Shown: positions 32,171 to 46,700 of the stretch, piece by piece
How positions within the stretch are numbered: position 1 is the first letter of the stretch
Layout of the letters: each line of letters begins with the position of its first letter
Assembly: GCA_037783415.1 (NCBI GenBank)
Contig: JAZGTN010000051.1
Span: 744,001-808,000 of the forward strand
DNA length: 64,000 nucleotides
Source of the DNA: Leptasterias polaris
Lineage: Eukaryota; Echinodermata; Asteroidea; Forcipulatida; Asteriidae
Direction of reading: 5' to 3'
Program-made: the position numbers and the translations under genes
Notes under the pieces: generated by a model
Seen by the model: the letters and a program-made list of their open reading frames with translations, nothing else
The model's database searches: none
What the model was told of the DNA's origin: nothing

Positions 32171-35100
32171 ATCTTTTGTATTTTTCCTCGACATACGGAG
32201 GTTAGATCTAAACTGGAAACTGAAGCCCCTATATTAAAGTCAGCAACGTGTCTACTGCCATACTACGCTGAAAACACTGGTTCTCGTCTGATCACCGAAG
32301 TTAAGCATCGTCGGGCCCGGTCAGTACTTGGACGGGAGACCTCCTGGGAATACCGGGTGCTGTAGACATCTTTTTGTATTTTTCCTCAACATACGGAGGT
32401 TAGAAACAATCTAAACTGAAGCCCCTAAATTAAAGTTAGCTACGTGTCTAGGTCTACTGCCATACTACGCTGAAAACACCGGTTCTCGTCTGATCACCGA
32501 AGTTAAGCATCGTCGGGCCCGGTCAGTACTTGGACGGGAGACCTCCTGGGAATACCGGGTGCTGTAGACATCTTTTGTATTTTTCCTCGACATACGGAGG
32601 TTAGATCTAAACTGGAAACTGAAGCCCCTATATTAAAGTCAGCAAAGTGTCTACTGCCATACTACGCTGAAAACAACGGTTCTCGTCTGAACACCGAAGT
32701 TAAGCATCGTCGGGCCCGGTCAGTACTTGGACGGGAGACCTCCTGGGAATACCGGGTGCTGTAGACATCTTTTTGTATTTTTCCTCAACATACGGAGGTT
32801 AGAAACAATCTAAACTGAAGCCCCTAAATTAAAGTTAGCAACGTGTCTACTGCCATACTACGCTGAAAACACCGGTTCTCGTCTGATCTCCGAAGTTAAG
32901 CATCGCCGGGCCCGGTCAGTACTTGGACGGGAGACCTCCTGGGAATACCGGGTGCTGTAGACATCTTTTGTATTTTTCCTCGACATACGGAGGTTAGATC
33001 TAAACTGGAAACTGAAGCCCCTATATTAAAGTCAGCAACGTGTCTACTGCCATACAACGCTGAAAACACTGGTTCTCGTCTGATCACCGAAGTTAAGCAT
33101 CGTCGGGCCCGGTCAGTACTTGGACGGGAGACCTCCTGGGAATACCGGGTGCTGTAGACATCTTTTTGTATTTTTCCTCAACATACGGAGGTTAGAAACA
33201 ATCTAAACTGAAGCCCCTAAATTAAAGTTAGCAACGTGTCTACTGCCATACTACGCTGAAAACACCGGTTCTCGTCTGATCACCGAAGTTAAGCATCGTC
33301 GGGCCCGGTCAGTACTTGGACGGGAGACCTCCTGGGAATACCGGGTGCTGTAGACATATTTTGTATTTTTCCTCAAAATACGGAAGTTAGATATCTAAAC
33401 TGGAAACTGAAGCCCCTATATTAAAGTCAACAAAGTGTTTACTGCCATACTACGCTGAAAACACCGGTTCTCGTCTGATCACCGAAGTTAAGCATCGTCG
33501 GGCCCGGTCAGTACTTGGACGGGAGACCTCCAGGGAATACCGGGTGCTGTAGACATCTTTTTGTATTTTTCCTCAACATACGGAGGTTAGAAACAATCTA
33601 AACTGAAGCCCTAAATTAAAGTTAGCAATGTGTCTACTGCCATACTACGCTGAAAACACCGGTTCTCGTCTGATCTCCGAAGTTAAGCATCGTTGGGCCT
33701 GGTCAGTACTTGGACGGGAGACCTCCTGGGAATACCGGGTGCTGTAGACATCTTTTGTATTTTTCCTCGACATACGGAGGTTAGATCTAAACTGGAAACT
33801 GAAGCCCCAAAATTAAAGTTAGCAATGTGTCTACTGCCATACTACGCTGAAAACACCGGTTCTCGTCTGATCACCGAAGTTTATAAGCATCGTCGGGCCC
33901 GGTCAGTACTTGGACGGGAGACCTCCTGGGAATACCGGGTGCTGTAGACATCTTTTTGTATTTTTCCTCAACATACGGAGGTTAGAAACAATCTAAACTG
34001 AAGCCCCTAAATTAAAGTTAGCAACGTGTATACTGCCATACTACGCTGAAAACACCGGTTCTCGTCTGATCACCGAAGTTAAGCATCGTCGGGCCCGGTC
34101 AGTACTTGGACGGGAGACCTACTGGGAATACCGGTGCTGTAGACATCTTTTGTATTTTTCCTCGACATACGGAGGTTAGATCTAAACTGGAAACTGAAGC
34201 CCCTATATTAACGTCAGCAACGTGTCTAATGCCATACTACGCTGAAAACACTGGTTCTCGTCTGATCACCGAAGTTAAGCATCGTAGGGCCCCGTCAGTA
34301 CTTGGACGGGAGACCTCCTGGGAATACCGGGTGCTGTAGACATCTTTTTGTATTTTTCCTCAACATACGGAGGTTAGAAACAATCTAAACTGAAGCCCCT
34401 AAATTAAAGTTAGCAACGTGTCTACTGCCATACTACGCTGAAAACACCGGTTCTCGTCTGATCACCGAAGTTAAGCATCGTCGGGCCCGGTCAGTACTTG
34501 GACGGGAGACCTCCTGGGAATACCGGGTGCTGTAGACATCTTTTTGTATTTTTCCTCAACATACGGAGGTTAGAAACAATCTAAACTGAAGCCCCTAAAT
34601 TAAAGTTAGCAACGTGTCTACTGCCATACTACGCTGAAAACACCGGTTCTCGTCTGATCACCGAAGTTAAGCATCGTCGGGCCCGGTCAGTACTTGGACG
34701 GGAGACCTCCTGGGAATACCGGGTGCTGTAGACATATTTTGTATTTTTCCTCAAAATACGGAAGTTAGATATCTAAACTGGAATCTGAAGCCCCTAAATT
34801 AAAGTCAGCAACGTGTCTACTGCCATACTACGCTGAAAACACCGGTTCTCGTCTGATCACTGAAGTTAAGCATCGTCGGGCCCGGTCAGTACTTGGACGG
34901 GAGACCTCCTGGGAATACCGGGTGCTGTAGACATCTTTTGTATTTTTCCTCGACATACGGAGGTTAGATCTAAACTGGAAACTGAAGCCCCTATATTAAA
35001 GTCAGCAAAGTGTCTACTGCCATACTACGCTGAAAACACCGGTTCTCGTCTGATCACTGAAGTTAAGCATCGTCGGGCCTGGTCAGTACTTGGACGGGAG

Positions 35101-37317
35101 ACCTCCTGGGAATACCGGGTGCTGTAGACATCTTTTTGTATTTTTCCTCAACATACGGAGGTTAGAAACAATCTAAACTGAAGCCCCTAAATTAAAGTTA
35201 GCAATGTGTCTACTGCCATACTACGCTGAAAACACCGGTTCTCGTCTGATCACCGAAGTTTATAAGCATCGTCGGGCCCGGTCAGTACTTGGACGGGAGA
35301 CCTCCTGGGAATACCGGGTGCTGTAGACATCTTTTTGTATTTTTCCTCAACATACGGAGGTTAGAAACAATCTCAACTGAAGCCCCTAAATTAAAGTTAG
35401 CAACGTGTCTACGGCCATACTATATACGCTGAAAACACCGGTTCTCGTCTGATCTCCGAAGTTAAGCATCGTCGGGCCCGGTCAGTACTTGGACGGGAGA
35501 CCTCCTGGGAATACCGGGTGCTGTAGACATCTTTTTGTATTTTTCCTCAACATACGGAGGTTAGAAACAATCTAAACTGAAGCCCCTAAATTAAAGTTAG
35601 CAATGTGTCTACTGCCATACTACGCTGAAAACACCGGTTCTCGTCTGATCACCGAAGTTTATAAGCATCGTCGGGCCCGGTCAGTACTTGGACGGGAGAC
35701 CTCCTGGGAATACCGGGTGCTGTAGACATCTTTTTGTATTTTTCCTCAACATACGGAGGTTAGAAACAATCTCAACTGAAGCCCCTAAATTAAAGTTAGC
35801 AACGTGTCTACTGCCATACTATATACGCTGAAAACACCGGTTCTCGTCTGATCTCCGAAGTTAAGCATCGTCGGGCCCGGTCAGTACTTGGACGGGAGAC
35901 CTCCTGGGAATACCGGGTGATGTAGACATCTTTTGTATTTTTCCTCGACATACGGAGGTTAGATCTAAACTGGAAACTGAAGCCCCTATATTAAAGTCAG
36001 CAACGTGTCTACTGCCATACTACGCTGAAAACACTGGTTCTCGTCTGATCACCGAAGTTAAGCATCGTCGGGCCCGGTCAGTACTTGGACGGGAGACCTC
36101 CTGGGAATACCGGGTGCTGTAGACATCTTTTTGTATTTTTCCTCAACATACGGAGGTTAGAAACAATCTAAACTGAAGCCCCTAAATTAAAGTTAGCTAC
36201 GTGTCTAGGTCTACTGCCATACTACGCTGAAAACACCGGTTCTCGTCTGATCACCGAAGTTAAGCATCGTCGGGCCCGGTCAGTACTTGGACGGGAGACC
36301 TCCTGGGAATACCGGGTGCTGTAGACATCTTTTGTATTTTTCCTCGACATACGGAGGTTAGATCTAAACTGGAAACTGAAGCCCCTATATTAAAGTCAGC
36401 AAAGTGTCTACTGCCATACTACGCTGAAAACAACGGTTCTCGTCTGAACACCGAAGTTAAGCATCGTCGGGCCCGGTCAGTACTTGGACGGGAGACCTCC
36501 TGGGAATACCGGGTGCTGTAGACATCTTTTTGTATTTTTCCTCAACATACGGAGGTTAGAAACAATCTAAACTGAAGCCCCTAAATTAAAGTTAGCAACG
36601 TGTCTACTGCCATACTACGCTGAAAACACCGGTTCTCGTCTGATCTCCGAAGTTAAGCATCGCCGGGCCCGGTCAGTACTTGGACGGGAGACCTCCTGGG
36701 AATACCGGGTGCTGTAGACATCTTTTGTATTTTTCCTCGACATACGGAGGTTAGATCTAAACTGGAAACTGAAGCCCCTATATTAAAGTCAGCAACGTGT
36801 CTACTGCCATACAACGCTGAAAACACTGGTTCTCGTCTGATCACCGAAGTTAAGCATCGTCGGGCCCGGTCAGTACTTGGACGGGAGACCTCCTGGGAAT
36901 ACCGGGTGCTGTAGACATCTTTTTGTATTTTTCCTCAACATACGGAGGTTAGAAACAATCTAAACTGAAGCCCCTAAATTAAAGTTAGCAACGTGTCTAC
37001 TGCCATACTACGCTGAAAACATCGGTTCTCGTCTGATCACCGAAGTTAAGCATCGTCGGGCCCGGTCAGTACTTGGACGGGAGACCTCCTGGGAATACCG
37101 GGTGCTGTAGACATATTTTTGTATTTTTCCTCAACATACGGAGGTTAGAAACAATCTAAACTGAAGCCCCTAAATTAAAGTTAGCAACGTGTCTACTGAA
37201 ATACTACGCTGAAAACACCGGTTCTCGTCTGATCACCGAAGTTAAGCATCGTCGGGCCCGGTCAGTACTTGGACAGGAGACCTCCTGGGAATACCGGGTG
37301 CTGTAGACATCTTTTGT

Positions 37318-38499
37318 ATTTTTCCTCGACATACGGAGGTTAGATCTAAACTGGAAACTGAAGCCCCTATAGTAAAGACAACAAAGTGTCTACTGCCATA
37401 CTACGCTGAAAACACCGGTTCTCGTCTGATCACCGAAGTTAAGCATCGTCGGGCCCGGTCAGTACTTGGACGGCAGACCTCCTGGGAATACCGGGTGCTG
37501 TATACATCTTTTTGTATTTTTCCTCAACATACGGAGGTTAGAAACAATCTAAACTGAAGCCCCTAAATTAAAGTTAGCAACGTGTCTACTGCCATACTAC
37601 GCTGAAAACACCGGTTCTCGTCTGATCACCGAAGTTAAGCATCGTCGGGCCCGGTCAGTACTTGGACGGGAGACCTCCTGGGAATACCGGGTGCTGTAGA
37701 CATCTTTTTGTATTTTTCCTCGACATACGGAGGTTAGATCTAAACTGGAAACTGAAGCCCCTATAGTAAAGACAACAAAGTGTCTACTGCCATACTACGC
37801 TGAAAACACCGGTTCTCGTCTGATCACCGAAGTTAAGCATCGTCGGGCCCGGTCAGTACTTGGACGGCAGACCTCCTGGGAATACCGGGTGCTGTATACA
37901 TCTTTTTGTATTTTTCCTCAACATACGGAGGTTAGAAACAATCTAAACTGAAGCCCCTAAATTAAAGTTAGCAACGTGTCTACTGCCATACTACGCTGAA
38001 AACACCGGTTCTCGTCTGATCACCGAAGTTAAGCATCGTCGGGCCCGGTCAGTACTTGGACGGGAGACCTCCTGGGAATACCGGGTGCTGTAGACATCTT
38101 TTTGTATTTTTCCTCGACATACGGAGGTTAGATCTAAACTGGAAACTGAAGCCCCTATAGTAAAGACAACAAAGTGTCTACTGCCATACTACGCTGAAAA
38201 CACCGGTTCTCGTCTGATCACCGAAGTTAAGCATCGTCGGGCCCGGTCAGTACTTGGACGGCAGACCTCCTGGGAATACCGGGTGCTGTATACATCTTTT
38301 TGTATTTTTCCTCAACATACGGAGGTTAGAAACAATCTAAACTGAAGCCCCTAAATTAAAGTTAGCAACGTGTCTACTGCCATACTACGCTGAAAACACC
38401 GGTTCTCGTCTGATCACCGAAGTTAAGCATCGTCGGGCCCGGTCAGTACTTGGACGGGAGACCTCCTGGGAATACCGGGTGCTGTAGACATATTTTGTA
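37318..38499 (+). repeat. Three tandem copies of a 394-bp 5S dimer
   Basis: The private markers TATAGTAAAGACA and GGACGGCAGACC occur at a 394-bp spacing three times (GGCAG at 37,472, 37,866 and 38,260). The matching left block has the dimer once, near 11,255-11,358, so this is a local amplification after the block duplication. Confidence 0.85.
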
Positions 38500-41400
38500 T
38501 TTTTCCTCAAAATACGGAAGTTAGATATCTAAACTGGAATCTGAAGCCCCTAAATTAAAGTCAGCAACGTGTCTACTGCCATACTACGCTGAAAACACCG
38601 GTTCTCGTCTGATCACCGAAGTTAAGCATCGTCGGGCCCGGTCAGTACTTGGACGGGAGACCTCCTGGGAATACAGGGTGCTGTAGACATCTTTTGTATT
38701 TTTCCTCGACATACGGAGGTTAGATCTAAACTGGAAACTGAAGCCCCTATATTAAAGTCAGCAAAGTGTCTACTGCCATACTACGCTGAAAACACCGGTT
38801 CTCGTCTGATCACTGAAGTTAAGCATCGTCGGGCCTGGTCAGTACTTGGACGGGAGACCTCCTGGGAATACCGGGTGCTGTAGACATCTTTTTGTATTTT
38901 TCCTCAACATACGGAGGTTAGAAACAATCTAAACTGAAGCCCCTAAATTAAAGTTAGCAATGTGTCTACTGCCATACTACGCTGAAAACACCGGTTCTCG
39001 TCTGATCACCGAAGTTTATAAGCATCGTCGGGCCCGGTCAGTACTTGGACGGGAGACCTCCTGGGAATACCGGGTGCTGTAGACATCTTTTTGTATTTTT
39101 CCTCAACATACGGAGGTTAGAAACAATCTCAACTGAAGCCCCTAAATTAAAGTTAGCAACGTGTCTACTGCCATACTACGCTGAAAACACCGGTTCTCGT
39201 CTGATCTCCGAAGTTAAGCATCGTCGGGCCCGGTCAGTACTTGGACGGGAGACCTCCTGGGAATACCGGGTGATGTAGACATCTTTTGTATTTTTCCTCG
39301 ACATACGGAGGTTAGATCTAAACTGGAAACTGAAGCCCCTATATTAAAGTCAGCAACGTGTCTACTGCCATACTAGGCTGAAAACACTGGTTCTCGTCTG
39401 ATCACCGAAGTTAAGCATCGTCGGGCCCGGTCAGTACTTGGACGGGAGACCTCCTGGGAATACCGGGTGCTGTAGACATCTTTTTGTATTTTTCCTCAAC
39501 ATACGGAGGTTAGAAACAATCTAAACTGAAGCCCCTAAATTAAAGTTAGCTACGTGTCTAGGTCTACTGCCATACTACGCTGAAAACACCGGTTCTCGTC
39601 TGATCACCGAAGTTAAGCATCGTCGGGCCCGGTCAGTACTTGGACGGGAGACCTCCTGGGAATACCGGGTGCTGTAGACATCTTTTGTATTTTTCCTCGA
39701 CATACGGAGGTTAGATCTAAACTGGAAACTGAAGCCCCTATATTAAAGTCAGCAAAGTGTCTACTGCCATACTACGCTGAAAACAACGGTTCTCGTCTGA
39801 ACACCGAAGTTAAGCATCGTCGGGCCCGATCAGTACTTGGACGGGAGACCTCCTGGGAATACCGGGTGCTGTAGACATCTTTTTGTATTTTTCCTCAACA
39901 TACGGAGGTTAGAAACAATCTAAACTGAAGCCCCTAAATTAAAGTTAGCAACGTGTCTACTGCCATACTACGCTGAAAACACCGGTTCTCGTCTGATCTC
40001 CGAAGTTAAGCATCGCCGGGCCCGGTCAGTACTTGGACGGGAGACCTCCTGGGAATACCGGGTGCTGTAGACATCTTTTGTATTTTTCCTCGACATACGG
40101 AGGTTAGATCTAAACTGGAAACTGAAGCCCCTATATTAAAGTCAGCAACGTGTCTACTGCCATACAATGCTGAAAACACTGGTTCTCGTCTGATCACCGA
40201 AGTTAAGCATCGTCGGGCCCGGTCAGTACTTGGACGGGAGACCTCCTGGGAATACCGGGTGCTGTAGACATCTTTTTGTATTTTTCCTCAACATACGGAG
40301 GTTAGAAACAATCTAAACTGAAGCCCCTAAATTAAAGTTAGCAACGTGTCTACTGCCATACTACGCTGAAAACACCGGTTCTCGTCTGATCACCGAAGTT
40401 AAGCATCGTCGGGCCCGGTCAGTACTTGGACGGGAGACCTCCTGGGAATACCGGGTGCTGTAGACATATTTTGTATTTTTCCTCAAAATACGGAAGTTAG
40501 ATATCTAAACTGGAAACTGAAGCCCCTATATTAAAGTCAACAAAGTGTTTACTGCCATACTACGCTGAAAACACCGGTTCTCGTCTGATCACTGAAGTTA
40601 AGCATCGTCGGGCCCGGTCAGTACTTGGACGGGAGACCTCCAGGGAATACCGGGTGCTGTAGACATCATTTTGTATTTTTCCTCAACATACGGAGGTTAG
40701 AAACAATCTAAACTGAAGCCCCTAAATTAAAGTTAGCAATGTGTCTACTGCCATACTACGCTGAAAACACCGGTTCTCGTCTGATCACCGAAGTTTATAA
40801 GCATCGTCGGGCCCGGTCAGTACTTGGACGGGAGACCTCCTGGGAATACCGGGTGCTGTAGACATCTTTTTGTATTTTTCCTCAACATACGGAGGTTAGA
40901 AACAATCTCAACTGAAGCCCCTAAATTAAAGTTAGCAACGTGTCTACTGCCATACTACGCTGAAAACACCGGTTCTCGTCTGATCTCCGAAGTTAAGCAT
41001 CGTCGGGCCCGGTCAGTACTTGGACGGGAGACCTCCTGGGAATACCGGGTGATGTAGACATCTTTTGTATTTTTCCTCGACATACGGAGGTTAGATCTAA
41101 ACTGGAAACTGAAGCCCCTATATTAAAGTCAGCAACGTGTCTACTGCCATACTACGCTGAAAACACTGGTTCTCGTCTGATCACCGAAGTTAAGCATCGT
41201 CGGGCCCGGTCAGTACTTGGACGGGAGACCTCCTGGGAATACCGGGTGCTGTAGACATCTTTTTGTATTTTTCCTCAACATACGGAGGTTAGAAACAATC
41301 TAAACTGAAGCCCCTAAATTAAAGTTAGCTACGTGTCTAGGTCTACTGCCATACTACGCTGAAAACACCGGTTCTCGTCTGATCACCGAAGTTAAGTATC

Positions 41401-43304
41401 GTCGGGCCCGGTCAGTACTTGGACGGGAGACCTCCTGGGAATACCGGGTGCTGTAGACATCTTTTGTATTTTTCCTCGACATACGGAGGTTAGATCTAAA
41501 CTGGAAACTAAAGCCCCTATATTAAAGTCAGCAAAGTGTCTACTGCCATACTACGCTGAAAACAACGGTTCTCGTCTGAACACCGAAGTTAAGCATCGTC
41601 GGGCCCGGTCAGTACTTGGACGGGAGACCTCCTGGGAATACCGGGTGCTGTAGACATCTTTTTGTATTTTTCCTCAACATACGGAGGTTAGAAACAATCT
41701 AAACTGAAGCCCCTAAATTAAAGTTAGCAACGTGTCTACTGCCATACTACGCTGAAAACACCGGTTCTCGTCTGATCTCCGAAGTTAAGCATCGCCGGGC
41801 CCGGTCAGTACTTGGACGGGAGACCTCCTGGGAATACCGGGTGCTGTAGACATCTTTTGTATTTTTCCTCGACATACGGAGGTTAGATCTAAACTGGAAA
41901 CTGAAGCCCCTATATTAAAGTCAGCAACGTGTCTACTGCCATACAACGCTGAAAACACTGGTTCTCGTCTGATCACCGAAGTTAAGCATCGTCGGGCCCG
42001 GTCAGTACTTGGACGGGAGACCTCCTGGGAATACCGGGTGCTGTAGACATCTTTTTGTATTTTTCCTCAACATACGGAGGTTAGAAACAATCTAAACTGA
42101 AGCCCCTAAATTAAAGTTAGCAACGTGTCTACTGCCATACTACGCTGAAAACACCGGTTCTCGTCTGATCACCGAAGTTAAGCATCGTCGGGCCCGGTCA
42201 GTACTTGGACGGGAGACCTCCTGGGAATACCGGGTGCTGTAGACATATTTTGTATTTTTCCTCAAAATACGGAAGTTAGATATCTAAACTGGAAACTGAA
42301 GCCCCTATATTAAAGTCAACAAAGTGTTTACTGCCATACTACGCTGAAAACACCGGTTCTCGTCTGATCACCGAAGTTAAGCATCGTCGGGCCCGGTCAG
42401 TACTTGGACGGGAGACCTCCAGGGAATACCGGGTGCTGTAGACATCTTTTTGTATTTTTCCTCAACATACGGAGGTTAGAAACAATCTAAACTGAAGCCC
42501 TAAATTAAAGTTAGCAACGTGTCTACTGCCATACTACGCTGAAAACACCGGTTCTCGTCTGATCTCCGAAGTTAAGCATCGTCGGGCCTGGTCAGTACTT
42601 GGACGGGAGACCTCCTGGGAATACCGGGTGCTGTAGACATCTTTTGTATTTTTCCTCGACATACGGAGGTTAGATCTAAACTGGAAACTGAAGCCCCTAA
42701 ATTAAAGTTAGCAATGTGTCTACTGCCATACTACGCTGAAAACACCGGTTCTCGTCTGATCACCGAAGTTTATAAGCATCGTCGGGCCCGGTCAGTACTT
42801 GGACGGGAGACCTCCTGGGAATACCGGGTGCTGTAGACATCTTTTTGTATTTTTCCTCAACATACGGAGGTTAGAAACAATCTAAACTGAAGCCCCTAAA
42901 TTAAAGTTAGCAACGTGTATACTGCCATACTACGCTGAAAACACCGGTTCTCGTCTGATCACCGAAGTTAAGCATCGTCGGGCCCGGTCAGTACTTGGAC
43001 GGGAGACCTCCTGGGAATACCGGGTGCTGTAGACATATTTTGTATTTTTCCTCAAAATACGGAAGTTAGATATCTAAACTGGAAACTGAAGCCCCTATAT
43101 TAAAGTCAACAAAGTGTTTACTGCCATACTACGCTGAAAACACCGGTTCTCGTCTGATCACCGAAGTTTATAAGCATCGTCGGGCCCGGTCAGTACTTGG
43201 ACGGGAGACCTCCTGGGAATACCGGGTGCTGTAGACATCTTTTTGTATTTTTCCTCAACATACGGAGGTTAGAAACAATCTAAACTGAAGCCCCTAAATT
43301 AAAG

Positions 43305-43425
43305 TTATACTGCCATACTACGCTGAAAACACCGGTTCTCGTCTGATCACCGAAGTTTATAAGCATCGTCGGGCCCGGTCAGTACTTGGACGGGAGACCT
43401 CCTGGGAATACCGGGTGCTGTAGAC
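43305..43425 (+). rRNA. 5S rRNA gene with altered 5' end, class TTATAC
   Basis: Same deletion and 3-nt insertion as the copy at 16,601. It lies at the matching place in the duplicated block of the right arm, so both descend from one event. Confidence 0.85.
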
Positions 43426-43749
43426 ATCTTTTTGTATTTTTCCTCAACATACGGAGGTTAGAAACAATCTAAACTGAAGCCCCTAAATTAAAGTTAGCAA
43501 CGTGTCTACTGCCATACTACGCTGAAAACACCGGTTCTCGTCTGATCACCGAAGTTAAGCATCGTCGGGCCCGGTCAGTACTTGGACGGGAGACCTCCTG
43601 GGAATACCGGGTGCTGTAGACATATTTTGTATTTTTCCTCAAAATACGGAAGTTAGATATCTAAACTTGAAACTGAAGCCCCTATATTAAAGTCAACAAA
43701 GTGTTTACTGCCATACTACGCTGAAAACACCGGTTCTCGTCTGATCACC

Positions 43750-46700
43750 GAAGTTAAGCATCGTCGGGCCCGGTCAGTACTTGGACGGGAGACCTCCAGG
43801 GAATACCGGGTGCTGTAGACATCTTTTTGTATTTTTCCTCAACATACGGAGGTTAGAAACAATCTAAACTGAAGCCCTAAATTAAAGTTAGCAACGTGTC
43901 TACTGCCATACTACGCTGAAAACACCGGTTCTCGTCTGATCTCCGAAGTTAAGCATCGTCGGGCCTGGTCAGTACTTGGACGGGAGACCTCCTGGGAATA
44001 CCGGGTGCTGTAGACATCTTTTGTATTTTTCCTCGACATACGGAGGTTAGATCTAAACTGGAAACTGAAGCCCCTAAATTAAAGTTAGCAATGTGTCTAC
44101 TGCCATACTACGCTGAAAACACCGGTTCTCGTCTGATCTCCGAAGTTAAGCATCGTCGGGCCCGGTCAGTACTTGGACGGGAGACCTCCTGGGAATACCG
44201 GGTGATGTAGACATCTTTTGTATTTTTCCTCGACATACGGAGGTTAGATCTAAACTGGAAACTGAAGCCCCTATATTAAAGTCAGCAACGTGTCTACTGC
44301 CATACTACGCTGAAAACACTGGTTCTCGTCTGATCACCGAAGTTAAGCATCGTCGGGCCCGGTCAGTACTTGGACGGGAGACCTCCTGGGAATACCGGGT
44401 GCTGTAGACATCTTTTTGTATTTTTCCTCAACATACGGAGGTTAGAAACAATCTAAACTGAAGCCCCTAAATTAAAGTTAGCTACGTGTCTAGGTCTACT
44501 GCCATACTACGCTGAAAACACCGGTTCTCGTCTGATCACCGAAGTTAAGCATCGTCGGGCCCGGTCAGTACTTGGACGGGAGACCTCCTGGGAATACCGG
44601 GTGCTGTAGACATCTTTTGTATTTTTCCTCGACATACGGAGGTTAGATCTAAACTGGAAACTGAAGCCCCTATATTAAAGTCAGCAAAGTGTCTACTGCC
44701 ATACTACGCTGAAAACAACGGTTCTCGTCTGAACACCGAAGTTAAGCATCGTCGGGCCCGGTCAGTACTTGGACGGGAGACCTCCTGGGAATACTGGGTG
44801 CTGTAGACATCTTTTTGTATTTTTCCTCAACATACGGAGGTTAGAAACAATCTAAACTGAAGCCCCTAAATTAAAGTTAGCAACGTGTCTACTGCCATAC
44901 TACGCTGAAAACACCGGTTCTCGTCTGATCTCCGAAGTTAAGCATCGCCGGGCCCGGTCAGTACTTGGACGGGAGACCTCCTTGGAATACCGGGTGCTGT
45001 AGACATCTTTTGTATTTTTCCTCGACATACGGAGGTTAGATCTAAACTGGAAACTGAAGCCCCTATATTAAAGTCAGCAACGTGTCTACTGCCATACAAC
45101 GCTGAAAACACTGGTTCTCGTCTGATCACCGAAGTTAAGCATCGTCGGGCCCGGTCAGTACTTGGACGGGAGACCTCCTGGGAATACCGGGTGCTGTAGA
45201 CATCTTTTTGTATTTTTCCTCAACATACGGAGGTTAGAAACAATCTAAACTGAAGCCCCTAAATTAAAGTTAGCAACGTGTCTACTGCCATACTACGCTG
45301 AAAACACCGGTTCTCGTCTGATCACCGAAGTTAAGCATCGTCGGGCCCGGTCAGTACTTGGACGGGAGACCTCCTGGGAATACCGGGTGCTGTAGACATA
45401 TTTTGTATTTTTCCTCAAAATACGGAAGTTAGATATCTAAACTGGAAACTGAAGCCCCTATATTAAAGTCAACAAAGTGTTTACTGCCATACTACGCTGA
45501 AAACACCGGTTCTCATCTGATCACCGAAGTTAAGCATCGTCGGGCCCGGTCAGTACTTGGACGGGAGACCTCCAGGGAATACCGGGTGCTGTAGACATCT
45601 TTTTGTATTTTTCCTCAACATACGGAGGTTAGAAACAATCTAAACTGAAGCCCTAAATTAAAGTTAGCAACGTGTCTACTGCCATACTACGCTGAAAACA
45701 CCGGTTCTCGTCTGATCTCCGAAGTTAAGCATCGTCGGGCCTGGTCAGTACTTGGACGGGAGACCTCCTGGGAATACCGGGTGCTGTAGACATCTTTTGT
45801 ATTTTTCCTCGACATACGGAGGTTAGATCTAAACTGGAAACTGAAGCCCCTAAATTAAAGTTAGCAATGTGTCTACTGCCATACTACGCTGAAAACACCG
45901 GTTCTCGTCTGATCACCGAAGTTAAGCATCGTCGGGCCCGGTCAGTACTTGGACGGGAGACCTCCAGGGAATACCGGGTGCTGTAGACATCTTTTTGTAT
46001 TTTTCCTCAACATACGGAGGTTAGAAACAATCTAAACTGAAGCCCTAAATTAAAGTTAGCAACGTGTCTACTGCCATACTACGCTGAAAACACCGGTTCT
46101 CGTCTGATCTCCGAAGTTAAGCATCGTCGGGCCTGGTCAGTACTTGGACGGGAGACCTCCTGGGAATACCGGGTGCTGTAGACATCTTTTGTATTTTTCC
46201 TCGACATACGGAGGTTAGATCTAAACTGGAAACTGAAGCCCCTAAATTAAAGTTAGCAATGTGTCTACTGCCATACTACGCTGAAAACACCGGTTCTCGT
46301 CTGATCTCCGAAGTTAAGCATCGTCGGGCCCGGTCAGTACTTGGACGGGAGACCTCCTGGGAATACCGGGTGATGTAGACATCTTTTGTATTTTTCCTCG
46401 ACATACGGAGGTTAGATCTAAACTGGAAACTGAAGCCCCTATATTAAAGTCAGCAACGTGTCTACTGCCATACTACGCTGAAAACACTGGTTCTCGTCTG
46501 ATCACCGAAGTTAAGCATCGTCGGGCCCGGTCAGTACTTGGACGGGAGACCTCCTGGGAATACCGGGTGCTGTAGACATCTTTTTGTATTTTTCCTCAAC
46601 ATACGGAGGTTAGAAACAATCTAAACTGAAGCCCCTAAATTAAAGTTAGCTACGTGTCTAGGTCTACTGCCATACTACGCTGAAAACACCGGTTCTCGTC

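Larger units (their letters stand above)
34090..43500 (+). repeat. Block of about 10 kb, right copy
   Basis: Partner of the left block, on the other side of the transposon. Internal differences are whole-unit steps, including the 394-bp dimer triplication and an extra unit pair near 35.4-35.8 kb carrying CTATATACGCTG. Confidence 0.75.
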
